NCBI GenBank assembly: GCA_050084985.1
Contig: JBITNC010000001.1
Location: forward strand, 83,204,001-83,268,000
Length of the DNA: 64,000 bases
Direction: 5' to 3'
Origin: Nageia nagi
Taxonomy: Eukaryota; Pinophyta
Part shown: positions 47,568 through 58,916 of the stretch, one piece after another
Layout: each line of letters opens with the position of its first letter
How positions within the stretch are numbered: the first letter of the stretch is position 1
Position numbers and translations under genes: made by a program
The notes under the pieces: model-generated
Databases searched by the model: none
Told to the model about the DNA's origin: nothing
The model's input: the letters and a program-made list of their open reading frames with translations, nothing else

Positions 47568-50552
47568 TTGCTACACAAGAATATGAAATAATAAGAATAT
47601 GGTTTCAATAAATAATATTAAATGTTAAGTTTTAGCCAAGTAAATAATACATGTTACATTTAACACTAAATATATGCTTAATTTGATTCACAATTGCAAA
47701 TGTTTTACAATTCAAATAATAATCCATGTACCCAAATACATTTCTCATTTCAAGAACTATAGATGTAGAGTGACATTATCAAGGCTTGTTTTCTTGTCTA
47801 AAATTATCCCTTCACTAGATGCCCACACAAGAGGAACCTAGGTCCTACCAATCCTCAACTAGTTCCCCTTGGGTAGCAATATACTCTCACAAAAAGTACT
47901 AGCTATTTTCCAAGGTTTCGATGTTTGTTGAATTGGCCAAATTATTAATCTTGATTAGGTTTCAAGTTGTCCTCCTAGGTTATTAGTATAATCCTTGAAT
48001 GTATGTGCAGATATGTGGTATCACTACATACAGACCTATCCACCTATTAGAGTTAAATCTAGACCAATAGGGGACTTAGGGGCAATTAAAAAGTACAAAC
48101 TTTTCACCACTTGGATTGTCAAACTTAAAGGCTCTAGTCCACCTATCATCACCTCATGGCTCCCTAAATAAGTCATGTTACAGAATGTATGTGTGGATGT
48201 GTTCATTTTAGGAGGTTGCTCATATAAATGTTTGCATTTTTGTTTGCATAAGAAAATAAATGAAAGTGTGAAATGTGAAGTAAAAGTGCATAAGTAAAAT
48301 ATCATCCATGCAAAATTTTGAAACCTAAGTGTCTAATGGGTTTTGTTTACCAACCCCTAAAAGACATCTTTACATCATCATTTATTTTGCACAAGTGCAT
48401 TCCATACCTTGCATAAGGATAAATACTCAACATGCATTCTTAAGTCATAAGCATGCATCTTAAAAAATTTTAAGTCCTAAGCATTAACTTAAAAAATTTA
48501 ATTCCTTGAGCATACATTAAAAAATTAAGCTTTAAGTATTAAGCAAAAAAATGCATTATTCACATAGCTTTAAAAAATTTAAATAAGCATGCATCATTTC
48601 AATAAATTAAGTAACAAACATGCACTATTTAACTTAAATATTAAGTAGGAAGTATGCATCAATCCATAACTTAAAAAAAATTAAGCAAAAAGTATGCATC
48701 ATAAGAATAAGTCCATTCATAAGGTATTAAACATGCATCATTCCCTTAATTTGTGTAAGTCTATCTATCACTTTGCAAAAATGCATCATCATTTCCATAG
48801 TTTGCATTCTTATTAAAAAAAAAGGAGCATAAAGCAAATACTTGAGAAGTATCCAATATAATGTTTTTAAGTAAAAAAATTCACAAATGATGCCCCCTTT
48901 TTACTTAAAAATATCCTTTGAAAAAATGGCATTATCAAGTTAAATTTTTTGCCTAAATAACTTAAAAGAATTTCTTTCTCCAAAAAACAAAATTAAATGA
49001 GTCATCATTACGTCAAAGTGAATTAAATATAGAGGACATCCATTTAAAGAAGAGACAAGCGTATGAATAACCATCAAAGATTACTTGCAAGGAAAAATAA
49101 TGGCTTTAATAAAGAAAATATGGTTATCTACCAAAAAATAAATAAAATTCCCCTCCTTTTTAACTTGCCAAAAAAATGAATAAACAAGGAGTAAAAAAAA
49201 AAATCAAGGAAGAGGAGTAATGCTTGTAGAGGAAGGAGCACGGTTCAAATGATCACATAGGGTCAAAAAATGTCACCTATGGTCAAACTAGAGGATAACC
49301 ATGAAGGTAGCAAATAAAAGAAATAAAAAAAAAGGTCTATCTTCCCACAAACAACATGTAGAGGTCTCAGAGGTTGGTGTAAGGGGGAGAGAAGCTACTG
49401 ATAGGCAAAAATCATGCCCAATAGATAACACCAATAGATGAAAAAGAGAAAACACCTTCCATTTGAGCCTACTCACACCCAGCTCATGCCCTCTAAAGGA
49501 AAAAAATGTGGGATTTCAAACAAAAAGGAATGAAATTGGGGGCCATGTATAGAGGCAAGGTTGGTCACGAGTGAAAGGGAGGATGATTGAGCCTCAAGTC
49601 AAGCCATGTAGAGAGAGAAGTAATCTACATGCAAGAGTTGAGTAATCTATGTGTAAGGAGGGTGAGGATGCTACTCAATCTAGACCAAAGGATAGTCTTT
49701 GTAAAAAGAAAAGGAATGCAAGGGCATCAAGAGGCACCTATCATAGGCTACTAAAGAGAGGAGTATAGACTGGAAGATGGCTATGAGTGGTGGTGAAAGG
49801 GACCACAAGGGTATCAAGGTTTTTGATAAAATCTAAAGGATGGCCATGTGGGCCTTTTGATAGATCACTAGGGCTTTTCTACAAGCCATGGGTAGGATAA
49901 CAACAAACAAAAAAAATCATCTTTCCTACATGTTCATAGTGCTGGTAGAGGTGGTGGATTAGAGAAAGGTGAGGGGTGTTGATTGGTTAGCCATGGTCTA
50001 CCTCAATAAGATATCCAATTATAAGAAAAAAATATTACATTCAATAAAAAAATTTATATTCTAAGTTTTTTTTTTAAAATTCATTCAAACTATAGAATCT
50101 CCAACCAATTTTTAAAATTGGTCTAATTTTTGAAAGAAAATACTATAGTTTATTAATTTTTCTTTTTAAAAATTACAATTCATTTTTTTTAAAAAAAGGA
50201 TATGTTATGCAAAAATTTCCATTATCAATCTTTTGAAAAAAAATAACTTCCTTTGTTTCAAAATAGGTTATGAAAATATTGCTAATTGTACATTAACCTC
50301 TTTTAAAAAAAGGTAAGTAAAACAAATTTATTAAAAAAAAGGTTAGTGTTATACAATTGCCTCAAATTTCTAATTTATAAGCATATGTTTTTTAAAAAAA
50401 TGAACACACACATAACAAATAATATGTTAGAAGCACAATGAAAAAAATAACTAAGAAGGAAGGAATTATTTATACCTTCTCTTGAGTTTACCTCAATAAG
50501 ACCTCAAAAAAAGTCGTAGAAGGATCACCAAGAAGAAGAGCTTTCTCACCAA
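47568..50552 (-). other. 3-kb leader between 5' LTR and gag
   Basis: No coding motif was seen. It is much longer than a usual copia leader. It contains an ATGCATCAT-rich stretch (48440-48795) and many A-runs near 50000-50450. An insertion or captured DNA is possible, but no terminal repeats were found. Confidence 0.5.
48440..48795. repeat. interspersed ATGCATCAT motif array
   Basis: ATGCATC(A)(T) recurs near 48452, 48590, 48656, 48694, 48732 and 48780, separated by TTAAAAAATTAAG-like blocks. Spacing is irregular. Confidence 0.65.
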
Positions 50553-50564
50553 GCTCTGATACCA
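50553..50564 (-). promoter_or_regulatory. primer-binding site, Met-tRNA (reverse strand)
   Basis: Plus GCTCTGATACCA, reverse complement TGGTATCAGAGC, two bases inside the 5' LTR. Confidence 0.95.
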
Positions 50565-50566
50565 AA

Positions 50567-51062
50567 GGAAAGAATTGAACTATAACATGAATAATACTAC
50601 ACTACCAAGATCATATGAAAGCTCTCAATTCACATCTAACTATCACACAAAGCAATATCATAAAGATAACATAAGATGTAAGTTCCTCCAACTAGGAGTA
50701 CATCCACTAACTAGATCTCTCTTCTTAACAAATATGAACTCTTACAATCATCCTACTCTTTTCTCCTACACTTATATCCTATATGATAACTTTACTTCAT
50801 AATTGGTGTGTGATCACAAAGAGGGAGCCTACTATTTATAGGCCAAAATCCCTCTTTGGATCACCCTTTTATCTAATGTACAAAAGCATGACATGCACAT
50901 CCTTTTACCCAAGGGGAATGCTCATGACATGGAGTGTAGGACAAGTTGCATGATCATATTTGCTTAAATACTTAAGGTATCAAATAATACCCTTAAGTAT
51001 TAGTGAACTTACATAGAAGATTTAATATAAAACTTTACAATAATGCATTATACATTCCAACA
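50567..51062 (-). repeat. 5' LTR of copia element (496 bp)
   Basis: Pairs with 42307-42799. In plus-strand sense it ends CATTCCAACA. TATA box in element sense CCTATAAATAG (plus about 50831-50843). Confidence 0.92.
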
Positions 51063-51067
51063 AAACT

Positions 51068-52977
51068 GGATATGTGTAGATTACTGATGTTAATTTCCAT
51101 CTATATAGAGAAAATAAAAACACTAATCTTTAGGGAAAGCACATAGCTTTGGCTTCTTGAGTCATATAAAATTTCCAAAAATGTAGATTTGATTAGTTTT
51201 TCTTTATAGAAAAAAAATATCCAATTGGATGGAAAATAGGGTAAGATTGCATGCCTTCCATTATCCTTCATATATTTATTGGTTGTTAGTACATCAACAT
51301 CATGAAGTATTCTAAATCCTCAAGTTGAATAAAAGGGATAGAAATAGAGGGGAATTACTAGTACAAGAGTGGAGAAGCATGTTGTATATATAAAAGTCTT
51401 GCCATAATTTTGTGAGATTCTTTCTAGCTTCAGCCATAACTTTCATAAAGGATGAATCCTTTCCTTGTATCTCAAAAAAGGTGAGATATTAGTTAAATAT
51501 TATTTCTAACATAAAAGGAGATTTATATTTCATGGAGAATCACATTATAATATGACTATATGGATTATGCAAGAAAGCTATGAGGTTTCGTTTCTATAAT
51601 TCTAATTAGATTTTTAAGATGAAAGTTATTAGACATATGGATTATATATAAATGGAATGGAGAGTCAACACTAAGAAAAAACCTTTGTATCCACCTCCTC
51701 TATAGTTTGAAGTCATAACTAATCAACAAAGAAATTGGTTTCTAAAAATCAACAAGAAGATGAATGTTATGTAAATATGTGATATTATAGTCTAGTGGTC
51801 ATATGATTCATAAGATAAATTCTGGAACCTATTACAATTCATGAACATGAAGGCCCCTAATTTCCATAAGATATCAAAGGAAGTATTCAAGACCTTCTAG
51901 AATGGTAAAGAATATGGCCCATTTCTACTTACATCCATGTTGAAACACACTTAGAGATATTTTTAGTGGTAAGCGTATAAAATTTAATTGAACTACTCTT
52001 TAGTAGAAGATCCAAATCTATTAAAAGGCTTGTAAAGGAGTTTAAATGCATCTACCTAGATGGAGTATAAGAATTTTTTTTTTGTAGTATTGAATAGAGA
52101 GTAAGCATAAATTATTACCTTGATATTGTAATAAAGATAATAGTTCATTCAAGCTTATGAAAAATAATACATAGTGCAAAAAGAGAAATCAAGCCATTTG
52201 ATTTTGGGACTAGAAGATTTAGCTAGATTGAGTGACCTAGTTGTTGATCATAAAAGAAGATGAAGACTATACTAGAAATTTACTATTAGAAGAAGAGAAT
52301 ATTTTTAAATAATAAATAAAATAATAACAATTAAGCCTCACTATGTCTTAGAGATTTTAGGAATAAGAAGAAGAACAAGTTTCATAATAACCTACAAGGA
52401 GCACTAGATAGAGGAAGAGCATGAAGCTGAAGGAGTTGAGGAAGTTGAAAAAGAAAATGCATACCCTCAAAGAGTTGAAGCCTAATGAGAACCCTAAAAA
52501 TCCTTTGGATTCTTTAGACTCTTTGATAATCTATCATAATTTGGAGGATTAAAAAGTAGATATTGCCTTTATGATAAAGAAAGGGACTGCAAAGATAATT
52601 ATCAAAAGGGAAAAGAAGAATTTTAAACCTTCCATCAAGTTTACAAGTTTGAAAGACCAAGTCACTCTTGAAACTAGTAAGCTCTCTCCACTACAAACTT
52701 CCCCACCAATACTGATTGAAAATTCTCCATATGGTATAAGGAATATAAAGATTTTATCTTTAGATTTAGATAATTTAGTTAAAAGGAAGAAAAAAAAGTA
52801 GATGTAACTTTACATTTTGATGATGCTAGGAAATTTACAGAGAAAGAACTTAATTCTTTTCTCATTATGATCATTTCAAGAATGCCTAATCAATCAAGTG
52901 GAGTTGGAATAAATTTTAAAAAAGCAAATAATGGTATGATAGTGCATTATAGAAGCTTCCTCAAATTCCTGGGTGGA
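51068..52977 (+). pseudogene. decayed coding region, family not recognised (first part)
   Basis: The text has a coding flavour on the plus strand but with many stops. The clearest open piece (52571-52801) is basic: GTAKIIIKREKKNFKPSIKF, then TSLKDQVTLETSKLSPLQTS, followed by FDDARKFTEKELNSFLIMII (about 52815-52880) and NGMIVHYRSFLKFLGGYNLR (to about 52988). No RT, integrase, gag or protease signature was seen. It leads into a coiled-coil part in another frame. It could be an additional ORF of a retroelement or an old host gene. Confidence 0.35.
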
Positions 52978-53660
52978 TACAATTTGAGATTGCTTTAGAC
53001 ATGAAGAATAATTTATTCTAGATAAAGGCATGTGAAGTTGACACTTCTAGAAAGGATCCATCCCAATTGGTAAATATTTCTATATCCTTATATATTGATA
53101 AAATTAGTAGGAGAGACAAAAGTAATTATACCATAAGGGGTATATATTGGTTGGATGATGATCTATTGAAAGTGGATAGGGAGTGTAATAAGATAAAAAA
53201 GAAAATGAAATCTTTATAAGAAAGAGAAGTTCATCACTTGGCTAAAATAAATATTTTGTAGAGAACAATTAATGAATTGATTAAAAAGTTGAATATTTCT
53301 AAGATGAAGAAATTCATAAATAAGAAAGAAGAAGAACTCAAGGCTAAGGATAAAAAACTAAGGGTAATGAATGAAAGATATAAGTCTCTACAAAGTGAAA
53401 TGGAACAACTAAAAAGGGTGTTGGTTGAAAAGGATGCACAAGCAATTATGTATCAAATAGAAAAGGATCAAAAATTTTGGTCCATTGAGAAGAAACATGT
53501 ACATTTATTTGGAATGGAAGAATAAGTAAAGAAAATGATGAATGAAATAAGGAAGAGTGAAGCAAAGCTAAAACCTTTGCAACATATAAAAATAATAGAG
53601 GGAGAGAATTTGGAAGCATACAAGAATTTGCAACTAAGAATAAGGCATAGTTAGAAGAAA
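52978..53660 (+). pseudogene. decayed protein with central coiled coil, family not recognised
   Basis: One frame is readable over about 225 codons with only a few stops (near 53016, 53217, 53262, 53523). It reads IKACEVDTSRKDPSQLVNIS, RGIYWLDDDLLKVDRECNKI, then a long Lys/Glu heptad-like stretch from 53277: KLNISKMKKFINKKEEELKA, MNERYKSLQSEMEQLKRVLV. Such long readability in AT-rich DNA argues for real descent from a protein. The coiled coil suggests oligomerisation. Nothing more can be assigned. Confidence 0.45.
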
Positions 53661-53959
53661 ATTTAAAATATTAGACTTTGAATTTGCATCCCAATGAACC
53701 AACACCAATCTCTCCAACTTTGTCGCTTGCTACCTTGATACAAATACATGATAAGTATGTAAGTAAGTTTATTCTCAAGTTATATTTTATATTGTTTATG
53801 ATAGATTATGTTCTGTATTGTATGAAGATGATAGATAAACATAAAGCCAATTTTGAGAGCAAAAGAGTAAATATTTTTGGAAAGTAGTTAGAAGCGGAGC
53901 CTCTAGAATTATAAGTCAAATGTATCATTCAAAGTTCAAAGCCTATATAAGGAGAAATA

Positions 53960-54440
53960 TGAGTGGATAATAGTATGATTGTAAAATTTAATAACTTAGC
54001 TCATGATATTGATGATGGAGATAAGTGTATGAATACCTTGCTCAAGGAATGAAATAGACTATCCAAAGGGTTGAAGATCTTCCATAGAAATGGTATGCCC
54101 TATTTATATGATGAATCCAAATATCCACTTCTTATGGATATCATTAATTCCTCAATTACTAAATATAAAATTGATACAAAATTATTTGAAGATTAGTCGA
54201 CTCAAAACTTTGAAAAGTTCTTACATTATCTTGAAGAGATACATAAGGTGGAGTCTTGGGTAAAGGAATTATTCTGGGTACATCCTAATACTAATAATCA
54301 ATTGGTAAATTAGTTCATCTAATTTGCACTTATTATACAAAATTTGGAGCCTCCAATCAATGAAGACTAGATCCTTGTTCAATCCATGCTAGAAGAAGAA
54401 GATAGGACTATCATACTAAAAAAGTAACCTAGTTAGTAAA
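53960..54440 (+). pseudogene. C-terminal part of the same unrecognised decayed protein
   Basis: One frame reads MIVKFNNLAHDIDDGDKCMN, FHRNGMPYLYDESKYPLLMD, NFEKFLHYLEEIHKVESWVK, ELFWVHPNTNNQLVN and ILVQSMLEEEDRTIIL. Most interrupting stops are TAG or TAA where Gln or Trp fits. It ends just before an LTR-like start at 54453, so it may be the only ORF of a retroelement. Confidence 0.45.
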
Positions 54441-54452
54441 CAAGATAAGACA

Positions 54453-55320
54453 TGTCACGACCAACATTTTCTTTATTACTTATGAATAGACCTAAATGAT
54501 ACAATTATGAATCTATTTCAATTTGTTTTCTTACAAAAGGGATTTTTATGAAATAATATTTTGGCCTTTGGAGGCTTGTTTATAGAGTTGTTGGCAACCC
54601 TATTCAATCATTCAAAAACTATCCCCAGTCACTAGCATTTGATGTCAATTATTGGCATTTTTGCAACAATATCAACAAGTTTTGAAAACTATCTACAAGA
54701 GCCTATAAAAAATCTAGATTTCTCTCTTCAAATTTTGTATGCCTTTCTCTATTCAATTTTTCTGCTCCACTCTTATGGACCTTGCATACATGCAAACAAA
54801 AAAGATATCAAACATACTTATTCATATCATAAAAATAAGCATAATATTAAACATAAACAAGCACATAAAGGTGTGAAATAATAATATATTTAACTTGATA
54901 AACTTAGATATGTTTTGATAGAGTAACTTTGCATTTAAAATAGGTCCCTTTGTTTCATTATAGAAGGATTTATTTGTAGATTTTGAAAATAGGAAAAGTT
55001 TCCAATTTTGAGATAAAAATTTGGATAAAAAAGCATATACATCTTTTTCATGGTTATGATCTAAAGATGAGATGCATGAGATATATCATGAGTCATTGTT
55101 TATCCCTTGATTTCTTCTCAATATACTTTAGGAGTTGTCATTTCATTTTGCTTTTACCAATTATAGAGTTGCTAGCATCTAGGTATCGAACGTCAACATC
55201 TAACATGATTTGTTGACAACTGAATTCAAACATTAGCAATTGTCAGACTATATTAAACTTTTAATATTTATTTTAATCTTTTATTCTTCTTTCATATATC
55301 AAAAGAAGGGTAATTTTTGT
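54453..55320 (+). repeat. LTR-like sequence followed by leader-type motifs
   Basis: TGTCACGACC start, TATA-like GCCTATAAAAAATC near 54701 and a T/C-rich stretch after it look like an LTR. The motif vocabulary of the leader at 20904 recurs (CACTAGCATTTGATGTC near 54629; 55171-55249 with GAACGTCAACATC and TTGTTGACAACTG). No partner LTR was found, and the 3' boundary is unknown. Confidence 0.4.
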
Positions 55321-55583
55321 ATGTCTACCTTTTTTCCCTTTTTGAATTATCTTCTAATTATAAGTGAAGGATAATTCAAAAACTTACCTTTCTAAAGGTG
55401 GGTTCATTTAAGTTTCTTAACTTGTATTTTTGAATTTAGTCAATTTTTTTGGATTAACCTATTCTTTATGAATAAGCCAAATTTGATTGATTGAATCATA
55501 ATTAAATTTATTCTTTGATATTTTACAATTGACATATTTTGAAAGTAATGTGGTTGCATTATCAAAGCAGAACTCATCAATAT

Positions 55584-55866
55584 TGTGAAGAATTGCAGGG
55601 AGAGCAATTCAACCCAGAAAATAAGGAGATGCAAGACACCACAAAAACTAGAAGAGAAGCTGAAATCCTCAGAGTGATTCATTACAAATTTGAGAATTAA
55701 GCTCAGAATAAATAGAGCAAAATACAAACTAATTTACAATAGTATGCTAACCATGCAAGAGCAAAATGCACAAGTAGACAAATATGTGGTTATACGTAAC
55801 AGCCCAGCTAGAATAATAAAAACTAAGGAAAAACTAATTTACCCTAGTGAACTTAATATTCTAACA
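55584..55866 (-). repeat. 3' LTR (283 bp)
   Basis: Plus-strand TGTGAAGAATTGC to AATATTCTAACA. Pairs with 61061-61343. Confidence 0.96.
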
Positions 55867-55879
55867 CCCCCCCTTAAGT
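55867..55879 (-). promoter_or_regulatory. polypurine tract
   Basis: A C-run followed by TTAAG on the plus strand, in element sense CTTAAGGGGGGG, touching the 3' LTR. Confidence 0.85.
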
Positions 55880-56052
55880 GAACAAGGAAAGAAAGTGGCA
55901 TACCCACAAAAAATGAGTCCCGGCAACAAGGCCTGATCAGGTACTCATGTACAATATGTGCAAAAGTGTCTACTACAAGATGATGAAAAAACCACATGGG
56001 GAAAAAACCATCTCACAATAGATGAAGGAGGATGGAGAGGAAGATGTCCTCA

Positions 56053-56838
56053 TCAACACCCCCCAAGGACAACTTCCTTCACCCCAAGCAAACCATGTAA
56101 CTGAAGAAAATGAGGTGCTGCAAAGGATTTAGTGAAGATGTCCACAACCTGGTCTGCTGTAGGAATGTACTCCAAGCTGAGAATGTGATCATGAATATGC
56201 TAACAGATGAAGTGCATGTGAACCTCAATATGTTTGGTGCACTGATGCTCAATAGGATTACACAAAATATGAATCATGCTCTGATTATCACACCAAAGAA
56301 CTATGGCCCTAGACTAAGAAAATCCAAACTCCTCCAATAATTGTCAAAGCCAAAGTGCCTCCTGACTTGCATAAATAGCTACCCGATATTCTACCTCAGT
56401 TGATGAAAGTGCAATAGCCTATTACTTCTTGCACGACCAAGCAATAGGAGAAGAACCAAGATAAAAAACATAGCTAGAAGTAGAACAATGATCATTAGAA
56501 GAGCCAGCCTAATCAAAATCGATATATCCACTCAACACTGTATCACCTCTCATGTAATCCAGACCATAGTGAGTAGTGCCCCTCACATATCGAAGAATCC
56601 TCTTGGCTGCCTGCCAATGAGACTCATGAGGGGTCTGTACAAAATGTGAAATAAGCCCAATAGCATATGAAATGTCTGGTCGAGTATGAGTGAGATAGAG
56701 AAGACTCCCAACCAACTGGCGATACAAAGTAGCATCACACAATGGTGAAGTGCAAGAGGAAGTCAAAGTCACTCCACTCTGAAAAGGTGTTGGAGAAGGA
56801 TTACAATCAGCCATCCTAAACCGATGAAGAAGATCCAA
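56053..56838 (-). pseudogene. copia RT end and RNase H
   Basis: Same frame as the RT, after TAG at 56853-56851. It reads RFRMADCNPSPTPFQSGVTL, YRQLVGSLLYLTHTRPDISY, HWQAAKRILRYVRGTTHYGL, then past further stops ALSSTEVEY (about 56400), KHIEVHMHFI and VDIFTKS. The frame closes at TGA 56055-56053 after LLGVKEVVLGGC. Internal stops (56511, a TAA TAG pair near 56423, a TGA and a TAG near 56345-56325) fit C-to-T in CAA, CAG or CGA, or G-to-A in TGG. Confidence 0.9.
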
Positions 56839-56850
56839 GGCATATTTTTG

Positions 56851-57600
56851 CTAAGAAATAGAAATCCCTATATCCATCTGTGTCACTTGAAAACCAAGAA
56901 AGTAGTGGGCCAAGCCAAGATCTGCCATCTCAAAGTGCTTAGAAAGAGCTTGCTGAACTGCCTGAATGCGAGAACATGAAGTGCCAGTGAGAAGAAGGTC
57001 ATCTACATACAACACCAAAATAGTGATATCTACTCCATGTTGCCAAATATAGACTGTAGGGTTAGAGGAACATCGAACAAAATCAATGGAGAGAAGAAAA
57101 GTGTCCATCTTCTCATACCATGCCCTAGGAGCTTGTTTGAGGCCATAGAGTGATTTCTTAAGCCTACAAATAAGTGCAAAATCTTGGACAAAATCAGCAG
57201 GCTGCTCCATATAGATCTCCTCATGCAAATCACCATGTAAAAAAGCACTCTTCACATCCATTTGAAACATTGACCATCCTTGAATAGCAGTAAGAGCAAG
57301 TATAAGGTGAACAGAATCCATCTTGGCTATAAGAGCAAAGGTCTCAGAATAATCAATCCCTTCAACTTGTGAGAACCCCTTAGCAAGAAGATGAGCCTTA
57401 TACTTGTCAATGGAACCATCAGCTGCATACTTGGTTCGATACACCCATTTACATCGAAGCAACTTCCTCCCATGAGGTAAAGGAACAAGCTCCCAAGTAT
57501 CATTCTTCATCAAAGAAGAATACTCAATTACCATAGCATCATCCCACTCTGGAAAACCATGGGCCTCTGAAAAAGTCTCAGGATCACTTGAATCTGCCTA
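56851..57600 (-). pseudogene. copia reverse transcriptase
   Basis: Open from 57534 to 56851. Motifs: NDTWELVPLPHGRKLLRCKW, VYRTKYAADGSIDKYKAHLL, AKGFSQVEGIDYSETFA, WSMFQMDVKSAFLHGDLHEE, LKKSLYGLKQAPRAWYEKMD, and the active site LVLYVDDLLLTG (about 57026 to 56991). All expected RT blocks are present and YVDD is intact. The N-terminal edge joins the integrase in the same frame across a TAG (57600-57598) that replaces CAG. Confidence 0.93.
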
Positions 57601-58916
57601 ACCAACAAGACTAGAACCAGTGGAATGGCGATGAGAAGGAGGAAGATCCTTAATGAAAGGTGCTGCATCCTCAAGTGTAGAGTGAGCCCATTTAGGCATG
57701 CACCTACCATCAGTGGAAGAAGATGTAACATCAAGAGGAGTAGACGAAGGAGCTATAGTAGGTGGTGGAGATGGAGGAGGATCAATAGATGATGTAGGAG
57801 CAATAACCTCAAGAATATCCTCTCCATGAAGGATCCTAGGAGATGTGTCATGGGAGTCAGGTAAGACCAAGGAATGAGAAAAAGAGGGCAAAGTAGGAAG
57901 GCACTCATCAAACTGAACATGAGTGTGGAAGAAAAGATCATGGGTGTCAGGATAAATCAATCTATATGCCTTCATATCCTCACTATAACCAACAAAAATG
58001 AGAGGCTTACTCTTCTTTTCCAAGGCCTTACACTTGCACTTTGGAATGAAGGCCCAAGCATGACTACCAAATACTCTGAAGCGTGACACATCAGGCTTAG
58101 TTCCACTCCAAGCCTCTTCAGGAGTCATATGATCAAGAGCTCAATGAGGAGTACGATTCTGAATGTAGTTCACACAATTGACTACCTCAGCCCAAAAGAT
58201 AGGAGGCAAGTCTTAAGAATGCATCATACAACTAGCCATCTCCTTCAATGTTCTATTCTTCCTTTCTGCAACTCCATTTTGCTGTGGAGTGTGGGGAACT
58301 GAATGCTGATGAATTATACCATGCTTTTGAATGAACTTTGAAAACTCAGTATTGAAATACTCCCCCCATTATCTATGCGAAGCTTCTTAATGCAACTAGA
58401 AGATTGATTCTCAACCAAAGCCTTGAAAACTTTGAAATGAGAAAAGACATCACTCTTGTACTTGAGAAAATACACCCAAGTACGTCTCAAGAAATCATCA
58501 ATGAATGTAAGTGCATATCGAGCTCCAGTGAAAGAAGGGTGTGGAAAAATCATCAAGTCACTATGCACCAACTCTAAAAGAGAAGATGCACGATTGGCAT
58601 TACCTTTAGGAAAAGGGTCTTGGTGTTGTTTTCCAAGAGCACAACTAGAACAAACACCATCAGAACAAGACACCTTAGGTAAGCCAATGACCATATTATG
58701 AGAATGCAACTCCTGCAAATATCCATAGTTGAGATGACCAAACCTCTCATGCCAAAGTTTACTCACAGAATCTGCATGGGAAACCAACCCAGTACCTGAA
58801 TCATCATCAAATCCCTTAAAATGATATAGCCACAAGGAATGATCAACATCACCATGAGCTATAAGGGATTGGGGCTCATTCAAACTTTGTATCTCAAAAT
58901 CATCAGGAGTGAACAA
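57601..58916 (-). pseudogene. copia GAG-pre-integrase and integrase
   Basis: 58916 to 58314 reads LWHERFGHLNYGYLQELHSH and CSDGVCSSCALGKQ (zinc-binding HHCC), then LVHSDLM (first Asp), FIDDFLRRTWVYFLK and LRIDNGG (second Asp). A one-base loss in the G-run (plus C-run 58362-58367) shifts the frame. In the next frame the Glu-bearing NGVAERKNRT block follows, then TAA at 58215 and TGA at 58143 (CGA to TGA), then MTPEEAWSGTKPDVSRFRVF to VGYSEDMKAYRL (58128 on). The last part is a Pro/Ser-rich linker. The DDE residues are all kept. Confidence 0.92.

Larger units (their letters stand above)
42307..51062 (-). mobile_element. Ty1/copia element, reverse strand, 8.76 kb
   Basis: LTRs at both ends, primer-binding site and polypurine tract in the right places, and gag-PR-IN-RT-RNase H in copia order on the reverse strand. 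Target copies are AAACC (42302-42306) and AAACT (51063-51067), one transition apart. The LTR termini have drifted (left TA, right GG, for an expected TG in plus-strand sense). A long leader of about 3 kb separates the 5' LTR from gag. All genes carry stops. Confidence 0.9.

Noticed and set aside
57030-58086. Alternative frames over the young copia RT and integrase (57030-57248, 57528-57734, 57753-57941, 57874-58086)
   Set aside because: Shadows of the real frame, which carries the RT and integrase motifs.
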